Assembly (NCBI RefSeq): GCF_000017405.1
Contig: NC_009668.1
Coordinates: forward strand, 1,791,001 to 1,855,000
Length of the DNA: 64,000 nt
Source: Brucella anthropi ATCC 49188
GTDB taxonomy: Bacteria > Pseudomonadota > Alphaproteobacteria > Rhizobiales > Rhizobiaceae
Reading direction: 5' to 3'
Shown: piece by piece, positions 1 through 9,113 of the stretch
Layout: every line of letters starts with the position of its first letter
Numbering within the stretch: position 1 is the first letter of the stretch
Notes under the pieces: model-generated
What the model saw: the letters and a program-made list of their open reading frames with translations, nothing else
Database searches by the model: none
What the model was told of the DNA's origin: nothing
Translations under genes and position numbers: made by a program

Positions 1-2
1 CA

Positions 3-806
3 CATACCAAACATATCCGAATTGGTTCAGGCGGCGTTATGCTGCAGCATTACAGCACCTACAAGGTCGCAGAAAATTTCAATCTCCTGTCTTCACTTGC
101 GCCCGGACGTGTCGATCTGGGTGTGGGCAAAGCCCCTGGGGGACTGCCGCTTTCAACCCGTGCCTTGCAGGGCGCCTATGACCCTGATCGGAAACCATCC
201 TTCAATGAGCAACTGATTGAGTTAGATAAATTTCTCGACCAAAGCCCGGAAAATACCGCCGACCGGAACGGCCTTGCCGCTTATCCGGTTCCGCCACAAA
301 AACCTGAACGTTTCCTGCTGGGTGCGAGCGTCGAAAGTGCTGAGCTTGCCGCACGTCTCAACTGGGACTTCGTCTATGCCGGTCATATTCAGGGTGACCC
401 GACAGCCATAAAGGAAGCCGTTGACGCCTATCAGGCAATCACAAACCGTCCTGCCATTTTAGCTGTCGGCGTAATCGTTGCGGAAAGCGATGCCGAGGCA
501 GAGAGGCTTGCTGTTGATATTCGGCGCTTCCGTGTTTCAGCCGAAGGTTTGCAGCCGGTCAACGTCGGCAGCCACGAACAAGCGCTCGAATATGTAAGGC
601 AGGCAGGCGCCACGCAATACACGATTGAAGAGCGCACGCCACGTGTGATCCGTGGCACGGCCATCCACGTTCACATTGAGCTTCAACGCCTGCACCGTGA
701 GTTTGGCATCGCTGAGTTTATCATCGACTGCCCGGTTTCCGAAGGAAGCCATCGGCTCAAAACGATCGAACTTCTCGCCGAAGCGCGCCCGGCCATAGCG
801 GCATAA
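3..806 (+). CDS. luciferase-like FMN-dependent monooxygenase, 5'-truncated
   Basis: This is the C-terminal 267 residues of a luciferase-like (LLM class) flavin-dependent oxidoreductase; the N-terminus lies outside the window. The open frame runs in from the window edge, and its first visible residues (RIGSGGVMLQHYSTYKVAE, read from position 18) match the conserved strand and loop that follow the flavin-binding N-terminus in the MsnO8-like subgroup. Later the segment LGVGKAPGG and the long insertion before the C-terminal helices fit the same subgroup. Family members use FMNH2 and O2 on small organic substrates; the substrate here cannot be told. The next gene converges on it from the other strand. 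The family is clear, the function is not. Confidence 0.8.
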   Translation, partial: HTKHIRIGSGGVMLQHYSTYKVAENFNLLSSLAPGRVDLGVGKAPGGLPLSTRALQGAYDPDRKPSFNEQLIELDKFLDQSPENTADRNGLAAYPVPPQKPERFLLGASVESAELAARLNWDFVYAGHIQGDPTAIKEAVDAYQAITNRPAILAVGVIVAESDAEAERLAVDIRRFRVSAEGLQPVNVGSHEQALEYVRQAGATQYTIEERTPRVIRGTAIHVHIELQRLHREFGIAEFIIDCPVSEGSHRLKTIELLAEARPAIAA

Positions 807-897
807 CTCTGCCACTTTCCCGACACCGGATGGTGGTTACGCATCGGTTGACGCTATGGGAGAATAGCCGTGAGTTCACCAAAATCTGCTTATTTGC

Positions 898-2307
898 TCA
901 TTCATTATCGGGCATGCCGTTCTGCTTGAGTTCGGCAAACTTGATAGCCATCGTTGGGTTACCGCGCGTGAGCCGCTTTACCGTCAGGTCCTCTGCCTTG
1001 TCGTTTGCAAGCCGCAAGTTGTTGGCCGACTTGTGAAGCGCTTCCTTCGTTTTCTCCAGATCCTTGATGGCCTCGTCGATGCGTTTGACTGCTTCCTCAA
1101 AGCCATCTGAAGCCAGACGCCAGTTGCGCCCGAATGCGGCTTTAAAGTCATCAAGCTGGGATTCGAAGTTTGTTATGTCGACATTTTGCGCCTTCACCAG
1201 TGCCAGCTCATTCTTGTAGTGGAGCGAGTTCATCGCCGCATTGCGCAGCAGCGTGATGATCGGGATGAAAAACTGCGGTCGGACGACGTACATTTTCGGA
1301 TAGCGGTGGGATACGTCAATGATCCCGGTGTTGTAGAGCTCATTCTCGGGCTCAAGCAACGAGACCAGAACAGCGTATTCACAGCCTTTCGCGCTCCGGT
1401 CCTTGTCTAATTCTTTGAAAAAATCTTCGTTCTTCTTCTTGGTAGCCGTCTCGTCATTTTCGTTCTTCATCTCGAACATGATCGAGACGATTTCAGAACC
1501 TGCATCGTCCATGTCGCGGAAGATGAAGTCGCCCTTGCTACCGTTGCGCGCGTCGTTATCCTTCTCAAAATACGCACGGGGGAAAGCGGTCGCACGAATG
1601 CGGTCAAACTCGATTGAGCAGTGCTGTTCCAGCGTCTCGCCGATCATTTTTGTCGATAGTTTCGCTTTCATATCCCTCAGACGCTCGATTGCGTCGTTGC
1701 GATCCTTCAGCTGCGTTTCGTACTTGTCCCTGAGTGCAGTTTCAGCAAGCTGTTTTTCGAGCGTGATCCGAGCAAGCCCATTCTTCAGTTCGTCACGCTC
1801 TTTCTCAACCGTATTGACGGCTTCGGTGACCGCGAGCTTCTGCGAAAGCTCCCCTGCATCGAGCCTGGCCTTCAGGCTCTGGATCTCCGCGTCTTTAGTG
1901 GTGGCTGCTTTCTGTAGTTCGGCAATAAGCTTCGCCTCGGCCAGTTTTGATGCAGCCTCCTGCTCCCGTCTTGCTTTCTCAAGCTCATGCAAAAGAGTAT
2001 CGCGTTGTTTTTCGACAGCACTCAACGCCTCAGCAACTGCGAGTTTCTGCGCGACTTCACCGGATTCAAGTCTTGCCCTCAGTTCCTGGATTTCAGAATC
2101 CTTGGCTGCGGCAGTCTTCTGCAATTCATTGGCAACTTTAGCCTGAGCAAGCTCAACAGCGTTACGCTTGTCCTGATCAGCCAACTCCAAGCGCTCATAC
2201 AGCTGCTTCTCGAAATCACTGTCACGCACCTGCTTCAGGATATCGGCATAGCCCGTCTCATCGATCTTGAATGCCTTGTTGCAATGCGGGCAGATGATTT
2301 CATGCAT
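898..2307 (-). CDS. DUF2130 coiled-coil protein
   Basis: A 469-residue cytosolic protein of the DUF2130 family. It opens with a CPHC pair (CPHCNKAF, residues 6-13) that suggests a small zinc-binding knuckle. A long charged coiled coil follows, roughly residues 35-240, containing two related heptad-rich blocks ([19 protein letters not shown] and [19 protein letters not shown]). The conserved C-terminal domain ([20 protein letters not shown] and following) contains acidic and lysine residues reminiscent of PD-(D/E)XK nucleases, an inferred link only. I chose the ATG at 2307 because GGA lies 7 bases upstream; an in-frame ATG at 2319 adds four residues. No operon partner is evident. Molecular function is unknown for the family. 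Confidence 0.8.
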   Translation of the reverse strand: MHEIICPHCNKAFKIDETGYADILKQVRDSDFEKQLYERLELADQDKRNAVELAQAKVANELQKTAAAKDSEIQELRARLESGEVAQKLAVAEALSAVEKQRDTLLHELEKARREQEAASKLAEAKLIAELQKAATTKDAEIQSLKARLDAGELSQKLAVTEAVNTVEKERDELKNGLARITLEKQLAETALRDKYETQLKDRNDAIERLRDMKAKLSTKMIGETLEQHCSIEFDRIRATAFPRAYFEKDNDARNGSKGDFIFRDMDDAGSEIVSIMFEMKNENDETATKKKNEDFFKELDKDRSAKGCEYAVLVSLLEPENELYNTGIIDVSHRYPKMYVVRPQFFIPIITLLRNAAMNSLHYKNELALVKAQNVDITNFESQLDDFKAAFGRNWRLASDGFEEAVKRIDEAIKDLEKTKEALHKSANNLRLANDKAEDLTVKRLTRGNPTMAIKFAELKQNGMPDNE

Positions 2308-2577
2308 GATTATTTCCATTAGCCTTGGCCAGACGCTCTTGGAGAAACTCCGAGAGCTGCTATTGATCCGTCATCTTGTGAACGATCACTGTCTACGCGG
2401 TCAAGGTCATTTACGGTTGCTTAACCAGGCCTGCGGTCTAGCGAACCGAAGAACCCGGCTGAAACAACATGAAGCAGTGCTCGCCGACTGACAGCACAGA
2501 TGCCCGATTGATGGTCAAACGGCTGTACCAACGAATGGATAGCGCATCCGGCTTGCTTGTAATTTCAGCTATCGGCT

Positions 2578-3282
2578 TTAAACCAATAAATACGTCGTGG
2601 CCTGCGGGTCGAAGCCAACAATACGCTTACCTTCGTCGAAGGCAGTCAGCAGCTGTTCGCGAAGCGACAACCTTGCATTCATTGCCGCTGCCGGATCAAC
2701 TGCAAGCAGGTGATCGATATCGCCCGGTATTTTCACGCGTCGAGCATCTGCGGGAAACTCAAGTTTCTGGCCTCGAGATCGAGCTTCTACACGCAGATCG
2801 TCCAATTGCCAGTCAGCCACGATCCGGTCCGAAGGCAACCCAGAATTGATGCCGACCATAGGGCCGTAATAGTCGATATGATAAGTGGACGATGTGGCCC
2901 CGAGGCTCGCAATGTTCAGACTGGCATTGACCGCCCGGATCGGATCATAGGTCCAGCGCACATGCGTAATGCCTCTCGCAAGGCACCAATCGCGCTGGAA
3001 CCACTTCATCCGCGCGCCAAGTTTCAAGCCTCTTGCTTCCGGGAGAACCGCCAGACGGTGAGAATGCTGAACACCCGGCGTTGCACTTGGGAAACCAAAG
3101 ATGAAGCCTATCATCTTCCCGCCATCGAACGCTCCGGCGACAAGGCCGCCTTCGTGTTGGATGGCGAGCAATAGGTCTGAGGCATCGACAGGATCGTCGT
3201 CTCCCCACACCAGCCGCTGAACAGTCTCCGAATCCTTCATCTCGTCGAGAGAGGCGAGCTCGCGGACCAATATTTCGCTCAT
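2578..3282 (-). CDS. GNAT acyltransferase, probable N-acyl-amino-acid pathway partner
   Basis: A 234-residue protein of the COG3375-type GNAT acyltransferases. The acyl-CoA-binding core is seen in GKMIGFIFGFPS followed by HSHRLAVLPEARGLKLGARMKW (residues about 56-95), the usual beta4 / RGxGxG-like region, then a characteristic WTYDPIRAVNASLNI segment. Its ATG overlaps the stop of the upstream enolase-superfamily gene by four bases, so the two are translationally coupled. In Geobacillus an N-succinyl-amino-acid racemase works with a GNAT D-amino-acid succinyltransferase, and by analogy this enzyme may acylate the amine of a D-amino acid with an acyl-CoA. The last gene of the operon. Family assignment is firm, the reaction is inferred. 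Confidence 0.78.
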   Translation of the reverse strand: MSEILVRELASLDEMKDSETVQRLVWGDDDPVDASDLLLAIQHEGGLVAGAFDGGKMIGFIFGFPSATPGVQHSHRLAVLPEARGLKLGARMKWFQRDWCLARGITHVRWTYDPIRAVNASLNIASLGATSSTYHIDYYGPMVGINSGLPSDRIVADWQLDDLRVEARSRGQKLEFPADARRVKIPGDIDHLLAVDPAAAMNARLSLREQLLTAFDEGKRIVGFDPQATTYLLV

Positions 3283-4412
3283 GCGACGAAATCCTCGCGA
3301 TGGCTGGTGACCGTATCGAGAAATGCATGATCCAAGGTCACACCGATACCCGGACCGTTCTTGGGAACGGCCATTCGCCCATTTTCGGCTTCCAGCGGCT
3401 CGTTGACAATATCGCGCGGGAAGTAGCGGCTGGCGGACGATGTGTCCCCCGGCTTGGTGAAATTTGGCAGTGTGGACAGGTGAATATTGTGCGCCCGACC
3501 AATGCCTGCTTCAAGCATCCCACCGCACCATACAGGCACATCAAAGGCTGCGCAGACATCGTGAATTGCGCGTGATGCACTATGTCCACCGACGCGACCC
3601 ACTTTGATATTAATGACACGGCAAGCTCTTGCGACAAGCGCCTTGCGCGCATCCACCGAAGACCGGATGCTCTCATCCAGGCAGATGGCAGTCAGCAGCT
3701 TTTCCTGCACATGGACATGATCGGTAATGTCATCGAAAGCCAGCGGCTGTTCGATATAATCGAGTGCAAAAGCATCCATCGCTTTCAGAAGCGGCAAGTC
3801 GGAAAGCCGGTAGTCTGTATTGGCATCAACCGTCAGCTTGGCTTCCGGGAAACGCTCGCGCACCGCCTGAATCATTGCGAGATCATGACCGCGCTTGATC
3901 TTCAGCTTAACGCGCTTGTAACCGGCATCGAGCGAGGCCGCGACCCGGTCAATCGTCGTTGGAATATCGGCAATGCCAAGGCTGACACCCACATCGATAG
4001 CATCGCGAACGCCACCAAGCGCAACGCTCAATGGCAGGTTCAGTGCTTTCGCCCACAGGTCCCACACGGCCATTTCGACCATGGCCTTGCTCATTCTGTG
4101 CCCGCGCCACGGATCAAGAATTGCGGAAAGATCCGCCGGACCGGCGAAGCGTTTCCCAACGATTTGTGGCAGCAGGACGTCGCGCAGGAAAGAGAGCGAA
4201 CCGGAGATGGTCTCCTCCAGATAATCCGGCAACGGATCCATCACGCCTTCAGCATAACCTTCCAGGCCTTCAGCCCGCAGGGTGAGGATCGGAATGATCT
4301 TTTCGGTCATTGTTCCGGTGGAAATCACGAAAGGCACGAGCAGCGGCAAACGTATGACCCGTATTTCAGCCGCCTCGATTTTTAACCCGGCGAAGATTGG
4401 CGCTGCGTGCAT
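3279..4412 (-). CDS. enolase-superfamily o-succinylbenzoate synthase / N-acylamino acid racemase
   Basis: A 377-residue muconate-lactonizing-type enolase-superfamily enzyme. The catalytic set is complete: the KLK pair (Lys169, Lys171) at the end of barrel strand 2, Mg ligands Asp196 (VDAN), Glu221 (DYIEQP) and Asp246 (CLDES), and the opposite-face base Lys270 (INIKVGRVGG). This set supports either OSB synthase or N-succinylamino-acid racemase. No other menaquinone gene is in the window and a GNAT acyltransferase overlaps its stop, so racemase is favoured. The ATG at 4412 has GGAG six bases upstream; upstream in-frame ATGs at 4424 and 4463 lack a ribosome site. Cytosolic. Confidence 0.8.
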   Translation of the reverse strand: MHAAPIFAGLKIEAAEIRVIRLPLLVPFVISTGTMTEKIIPILTLRAEGLEGYAEGVMDPLPDYLEETISGSLSFLRDVLLPQIVGKRFAGPADLSAILDPWRGHRMSKAMVEMAVWDLWAKALNLPLSVALGGVRDAIDVGVSLGIADIPTTIDRVAASLDAGYKRVKLKIKRGHDLAMIQAVRERFPEAKLTVDANTDYRLSDLPLLKAMDAFALDYIEQPLAFDDITDHVHVQEKLLTAICLDESIRSSVDARKALVARACRVINIKVGRVGGHSASRAIHDVCAAFDVPVWCGGMLEAGIGRAHNIHLSTLPNFTKPGDTSSASRYFPRDIVNEPLEAENGRMAVPKNGPGIGVTLDHAFLDTVTSHREDFVA

Positions 4413-4550
4413 CGGACACTCCATCCGTGAGTACAAATGATCAATCTGGTCCAGGAGTTCCATGGTGACGAAACGTCATCCTAATTGTTCCCCTCGACCG
4501 AATTAAATTCCCTGTTCGCTGTCAAAAGTCCAATAGTTTCGTCAGCACTC

Positions 4551-6056
4551 TTACTGATGCTGATCCGACAGTGTGTCCAGGGGGAAAACCGGACGCCGCA
4601 GGCGAGCGTAGATCCGTTTCGACAGGTCCGGTGAGCTCAGACCACCAGCATCGGTAACAATAATCTGTGTTGCAATCGGGCCGAACGCCCCTTTGAAATG
4701 CTGCATTGATTTGACCGCCAGAACGGATTTTTCCTTCGGCTCGATGCCGACGATACGGAAAATGTTCTGATCGAGCATCTGCATGCGTTCCGACACGATC
4801 ATAATATCGATCCCCTCCACACGCAGGCACACGGCTTTTCCGGTCGTTCCAGGCAAACCTGTAAACATCGGCCCTTCAAAGACGAAGGTACCGTCGCTGA
4901 CCGACATGACACGGCCTGTCACAGTCAAAGGACCGCCACCAACAGATGGATCGGATTTGCCGCCAATCGTCACCGTAACAGTCTCGCCTATCGCCTTGGC
5001 TGCAATCTCTGCCACCGCTTCAGGATCGAGAAGCGCGCCTGCAGCGGCATTGGTCACACCCGCCTGAAGCATCGCCGCAATGAGCGCAGTGCAATCGCTA
5101 TAGGCCCCCGAACCGGGATTGTCGGAGAAATCAGCGACGACAATCGTACCTTCAGCACCCCGAACCTCCTTCAATTGCCGAATACATCCATCGAGAGGCA
5201 TCGGCTGCGACCACTGATCCTTATAGGCCCAGATTTCATCGCACATCTTGTCCGCGACATCGCAAGCGGTTTGTCGGCTAACGCATTTACGATCGAAGGT
5301 CACGATCACACTCGGCCCGGCCGCCCAGACATCAGCATCGGTAAACCCGGCATTGACCGCCACATTCAGGATTCCCGGTTGTTGCATCTCACGGCCTGCA
5401 CTTTCGAGCAGGCGGCACATCGGACCGTTATCTGTCGTGCGACCATCATCACAACCGAGAAGCATTGGTGGGCGCCCAATGGCCAGCGCAGGTTCGATTT
5501 CCCCTTTCATCGCTTGATCCAGCAACGAACAGGCCTCAACTCCGACCTCACTCATATCGATATGAGGATAAGTCCGGAATGAAACGGCGATCTGCGCCAG
5601 ATCAGCCAGTTCATCAAAAATATTCGCGTGAAGGTCTAGGGTGATGGCGATCGGAACATCGTATCCGACCACGGACCGGATCTCCCGCAGGAACTGGCTG
5701 TCGCCATCCTGATCGGTCTCCGTCACCATGGCACCATGCAGGGCAACAAATATGCCGTCAAAAGGTCCGGCTTCCTTTAGCCGCCGCAAGCACTCGCCGG
5801 TGATTTCCTGACGCGCAGTTTCAAGCACCGGTCCGTTCGGCTCCGCATGGGCTGCGGTGATATAAACAGGCGTCCAGCCCTTTTCATCCGCGACCTTTAT
5901 CGCGCCACCGACCTCAGAGCCTGTACCTCGGAAATTGGCTGGAATCTCATCGCCCTTGAAGTAATGCGACGCCCGAAAATCGCTGATGCTCGTGCGATTT
6001 TGCGTGAAGGTATTACTTTCATTGATGAGTTCGATGATCGCAACACGATAGGACAC
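4551..6056 (-). CDS. M81 family metallopeptidase (MlrC-like)
   Basis: A 501-residue protein of the M81/MlrC family, named for the last hydrolase of microcystin-LR breakdown in Sphingomonas. The N-terminal signature RVAIIELINESNTF and the blocks FVALHGAMVTETDQDGDSQF and DLHANI (near residues 105-150) hold the conserved His and Asp residues taken to bind zinc. The C-terminal MlrC domain includes DFSDNPGSGAYSD. The start is a GTG at 6056 with AGAAAGG seven bases upstream. It stands between an amino-acid binding protein gene and the racemase/GNAT pair, so in this operon it may hydrolyse a peptide or an N-acyl-amino acid. That role is inference; the family is certain. Confidence 0.82.
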   Translation of the reverse strand: MSYRVAIIELINESNTFTQNRTSISDFRASHYFKGDEIPANFRGTGSEVGGAIKVADEKGWTPVYITAAHAEPNGPVLETARQEITGECLRRLKEAGPFDGIFVALHGAMVTETDQDGDSQFLREIRSVVGYDVPIAITLDLHANIFDELADLAQIAVSFRTYPHIDMSEVGVEACSLLDQAMKGEIEPALAIGRPPMLLGCDDGRTTDNGPMCRLLESAGREMQQPGILNVAVNAGFTDADVWAAGPSVIVTFDRKCVSRQTACDVADKMCDEIWAYKDQWSQPMPLDGCIRQLKEVRGAEGTIVVADFSDNPGSGAYSDCTALIAAMLQAGVTNAAAGALLDPEAVAEIAAKAIGETVTVTIGGKSDPSVGGGPLTVTGRVMSVSDGTFVFEGPMFTGLPGTTGKAVCLRVEGIDIMIVSERMQMLDQNIFRIVGIEPKEKSVLAVKSMQHFKGAFGPIATQIIVTDAGGLSSPDLSKRIYARLRRPVFPLDTLSDQHQ

Positions 6057-6199
6057 GGATCGACCTTTCTTTTGTCGGCGAAGACCACTCTGTGTTGGTC
6101 GAAACGAAATGGCTGAGGCCTGACTATGCCACACGCAGTGAGCACCTGATCTGATGTGGTGTCTCAAATCAGGCACTCTGTATGTGAGGGTGGAGCGAA

Positions 6200-6994
6200 C
6201 TACTTCGCGAAGATTTCGCTCGCGAATTTCGGCTTTTCCCTGATGTCAAAATCAAAGTACTTGGCACTGATCTTGTCGTAGCTACCGTCCTGGATGATCT
6301 CCGCAAGCGCCTTGTTGACGCGCATGCGCAGTTCTTCGTCATCCTTGCGGAATGCCATTCCAGCACCCAGGGTTCCATCTAGAAGGAACTCGTTGCCGAC
6401 AAATTCGCAGCAATCCGCACCCTTCTTAATCCAGTCGCTGAGCGCGAATTTGGATTCCAGCAAGAGGTCAATGCGGCCGTTCTCGATATCCAGGAAGGCT
6501 TCTTCCAGTGTCGGATAGAGCTTCACCTCATTATCCGGGAAAAAGCGCTGCAAAGCATCGACGGCGATGGAGCCTGTCTGGGTGCCTATGACCTTGCCCT
6601 TGGCACTTTCAGGCGTCACATCCTTCAGGCCAAGCTCCTTCAAAGCGACAAACCGCATGGTGTTGTAGTAATACGGATCGGAGAAGCTGACCTGCTGCAT
6701 ACGCGATTCAGTAATAGCCATCGAAGAAGCCATGATGTCGAACTTCTTTGACTGAAGCGCCGGAATAATCCCGCTCCACTCGTTGGCGCTCCATACGCAA
6801 TCAGCTTTCAGTTTTTCACAGATCGCATTGCCGACGTCGATATCAAAGCCTTTGAGCTGCCCGCTCGGGTCCAGATAATTGAAGGGCGCATAGGCACCTT
6901 CGGCTCCCATGCGGATTTCCTCAGCATGGGCTGGAAGGGCACCGCATACAGCGACAAGAGCGGCAATAATTCCCATTTTAGCTTGCTTAAGCAC
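6200..6994 (-). CDS. amino-acid ABC transporter periplasmic binding protein (SBP family 3)
   Basis: A 264-residue periplasmic binding protein of family 3 (HisJ/ArgT type). A signal peptide ends at PAHA (about residue 24). The mature protein begins EEIRMGAEGAYAPFNYLDPSG, and the motif GFDIDVGNAICEKL and the SSMAITESR segment are typical ligand-site elements of polar amino-acid binders. The start is GTG at 6994 with AGGAG eight bases upstream. It is the first gene of a minus-strand operon with the M81 hydrolase, racemase and GNAT genes, but no permease or ATPase gene is adjacent, so it must use a transporter encoded elsewhere. The divergent LysR gene probably controls it. Confidence 0.85.
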   Translation of the reverse strand: MLKQAKMGIIAALVAVCGALPAHAEEIRMGAEGAYAPFNYLDPSGQLKGFDIDVGNAICEKLKADCVWSANEWSGIIPALQSKKFDIMASSMAITESRMQQVSFSDPYYYNTMRFVALKELGLKDVTPESAKGKVIGTQTGSIAVDALQRFFPDNEVKLYPTLEEAFLDIENGRIDLLLESKFALSDWIKKGADCCEFVGNEFLLDGTLGAGMAFRKDDEELRMRVNKALAEIIQDGSYDKISAKYFDFDIREKPKFASEIFAK

Positions 6995-7177
6995 GTTTCG
7001 TTCTCCTGTTATATGCCCTTACCGGGTTCGTCGCCTGCGCGCGCCGTCATCCATGATCAGGAACAGCAGAGCTCAAACACCCAGGGGCGTTTTTTTGTTT
7101 ATTGACGATTATGCTTGTGCCGAGGGTCGATCAATGCAAAAGATCTATTCAATGGTATTAGAAAAATTCATAGTGTT

Positions 7178-8083
7178 ATGACGTCAAGGGCGAAGCGGCG
7201 AAAACTCCCAAGCTTGAGAGCCTTAAGGGCTTTTGAAGCCGTTTCGCATTGTCAAAGCTTCACTGCCGCCGCAGAAGAGCTTGCAGTCAGTCAGGGTGCT
7301 GTGAGCCATCAAGTCAAGCTTCTGGAACAGGCTTTGGGTTGTCAGTTGCTTATTCGCGGCTCGCGCGGTGTATCCGTTACCGCAGAAGGTGCGCTGCTGC
7401 TGGAGGTTTGTGCTCGGGCATTTGATGAAATCGGCGCGGTTACGACGCTGATCGGACAGGACAACAAGACCCAAATTCTCCGGGTTCGCGCCGGTCCTTT
7501 TTTCGCAATGGAAGTGATCGCAAGCAGGATTGCTGGCTTCTTGAAGCAAAATCCAGGCATCCAGCTTCACCTGAATAATCTCGATATAGATTCCATCGCT
7601 CAGGATAGAGAAGACGCACAGATAAAGTATTGTCTGCATCCGCCTGCAGGCATGTACAACATCGAACTTCTAAAAGAAAAACTGGTGCCTGTCTGCAGCC
7701 CCTCACTTCTGGCCAATGTGACAAATCCAGAAGATCTTCTCGTGAACCCTGACATTCCTCGCTTGCATTATCGGGACGTAAACGACTGGAAAAGATGGAT
7801 ATCCCACCACGGATTTGATGATCTAACCGCCAATTCAAACCTCTTTTTTGACGACCAACACACATTGTTGGCGGCTGCTCGTTCCGGACAGGGCATTGGT
7901 TTTTCTCATCGGCCTCTGGTCGAAAACGACGTGCAGCGCAGAAGCCTCTGCATCGTGTCCGAGCGATATTTCGAGCCCAAAGAATCCTACAAATTTATAT
8001 GCAGCCACGAAAACATTGCCTCCAACCCGGCGTTGCAGCTCTTCCGCGACTGGCTTGTCAAAGAGGTTTCGACCATCAGTTAG
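7178..8083 (+). CDS. LysR family transcriptional regulator (GcvA-like)
   Basis: A 301-residue LysR-type regulator. The winged-helix DNA-binding domain occupies about residues 12-70 (LPSLRALRAFEAVSHCQSF, then the recognition segment SQGAVSHQVKLLE); the rest is the periplasmic-binding-like effector domain. The wording LPSLRALRAFEA is typical of the GcvA subgroup. I start at the ATG at 7178, since upstream codons in frame add residues not seen in the family. It is transcribed away from the binding-protein/M81/racemase operon across a 183-base gap, the usual arrangement for a regulator of its divergent neighbour. Effector unknown, probably an amino acid or derivative. Confidence 0.85.
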   Translation: MTSRAKRRKLPSLRALRAFEAVSHCQSFTAAAEELAVSQGAVSHQVKLLEQALGCQLLIRGSRGVSVTAEGALLLEVCARAFDEIGAVTTLIGQDNKTQILRVRAGPFFAMEVIASRIAGFLKQNPGIQLHLNNLDIDSIAQDREDAQIKYCLHPPAGMYNIELLKEKLVPVCSPSLLANVTNPEDLLVNPDIPRLHYRDVNDWKRWISHHGFDDLTANSNLFFDDQHTLLAAARSGQGIGFSHRPLVENDVQRRSLCIVSERYFEPKESYKFICSHENIASNPALQLFRDWLVKEVSTIS

Positions 8084-8459
8084 GTTCAGACAATTATTCC
8101 AGATGGAGGAGGTAGCGGATTCACGCTTGTCCAGCGGCAGTCGTTTACGATCTGCTGACGCAGATATGCATCTCGAACCGCTGCTCGTTTGCAATTGCAA
8201 GGCTGCCGCCACTATGCGTGGCGGCCGTTTGGTCATGCTCAGAGGTTTTCCTTGTAGAATGGAATCAGCTTCGCCAATGCCTTTCAAACCGGCTCCGGCT
8301 AGCAATCAGAACCCGACGATGCGTAACCAAGTGGTTTAGCGCGATGTCGGGGTCTGCCAACATTTCCTTCAGATTGTGAAGGGCCGATCAGCTGATAAAG
8401 AGTCGGAGGACCAGAGTCTTCGTCGTGGGCAGAACTTTATCAGCCATTCGCTGATCTTC
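8084..8459. other. gene-free stretch with inverted repeat
   Basis: This 376-base gap lies between the ends of the LysR gene and dhaL, which converge. Open frames on both strands are short, lack ribosome sites and resemble nothing I know. The 3' part holds an inverted repeat, CTGATAAAG at 8392-8400 against CTTTATCAG at 8435-8443, with a further ATCAGC/GCTGAT stem at 8439-8455 just behind the dhaL stop. These may serve as terminators, but neither has a clear T-run. Confidence 0.5.
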
Positions 8460-9104
8460 TTATGTGTTTGCCGAAACGAAAGCCGACATGCTGGTGATCA
8501 GCAGCATACCGACAGTTGCGCCTGCATCCTGAAGACCGATGGTCTTTTCCTGAAAAGCTGCGGCCTTGCCGTGCTGGGCAACCATCGTTTTGGTTGCTTC
8601 AAGCGCATCTTCTGCAGCTTTGGCTGCGGCTGCAAGCGCATCAGTAAGTGAGGCACCCGCTGATGCTTGTGCTTCAAGCGTTACGGCGATTGGATCAAGC
8701 ACATCGAGAAGTGTCTTGTCGCCAACCTTTGCCTTGCCGCGCTCGGCGATACCATCGCGATAGGCACGCCAGAAGGCGGCAATCTCTGCAGTGCCCAACT
8801 CGTCGATACCATCGCAGGCCTTGCTTGCACGCAGGAAGCCCGTTGCGGTCAGCGTACCCATGGTCGATGGCGCAACGCGCGCCATGGTGGCGCCAGCTGT
8901 GCGCAGAAGCTTCGCGATGCCTGCAGCTTCACCTTCCACATGGACAGCCTCTGCCGCTGCTGCAAAGGCCTTGCTCATGGTGATGCCGAGATCGCTGTCG
9001 CCAACCTTACCGTCCAGCGCGATAAGGAATTCGCGCTGTTCTGCAAAAAGCTGCTTCCAGCTGTCGAAGAGATTGATCAGATCAGATGCTGTGATGACGT
9101 TCAT
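8460..9104 (-). CDS. dhaL: dihydroxyacetone-type kinase, ADP/ATP-binding subunit DhaL
   Basis: A 214-residue all-helical nucleotide-binding subunit of the dihydroxyacetone kinase family. The Mg-nucleotide site is seen as Asp31, Asp36 and Asp38 in DGKVGDSDLGITM; the usual GDxDHG has Leu39 in place of histidine. A second nucleotide loop is seen in GATMARVAPSTMGTLTATG (about residues 70-88). It starts nine bases after the dhaK stop and has GAGG upstream, so the two are co-transcribed and make a two-subunit kinase. In E. coli DhaL carries a bound ADP that is recharged by the phosphotransferase protein DhaM, but no dhaM gene is present here. The substrate could be dihydroxyacetone, erythrulose or a related ketose. 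Confidence 0.85.
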   Translation of the reverse strand: MNVITASDLINLFDSWKQLFAEQREFLIALDGKVGDSDLGITMSKAFAAAAEAVHVEGEAAGIAKLLRTAGATMARVAPSTMGTLTATGFLRASKACDGIDELGTAEIAAFWRAYRDGIAERGKAKVGDKTLLDVLDPIAVTLEAQASAGASLTDALAAAAKAAEDALEATKTMVAQHGKAAAFQEKTIGLQDAGATVGMLLITSMSAFVSANT

Positions 9105-9113
9105 GACTGCACC

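Noticed and set aside
2308..2577. A possible short gene upstream of the DUF2130 gene
   Set aside because: Frames of up to 75 codons exist but lack ribosome sites and similarity; I see only intergenic DNA.
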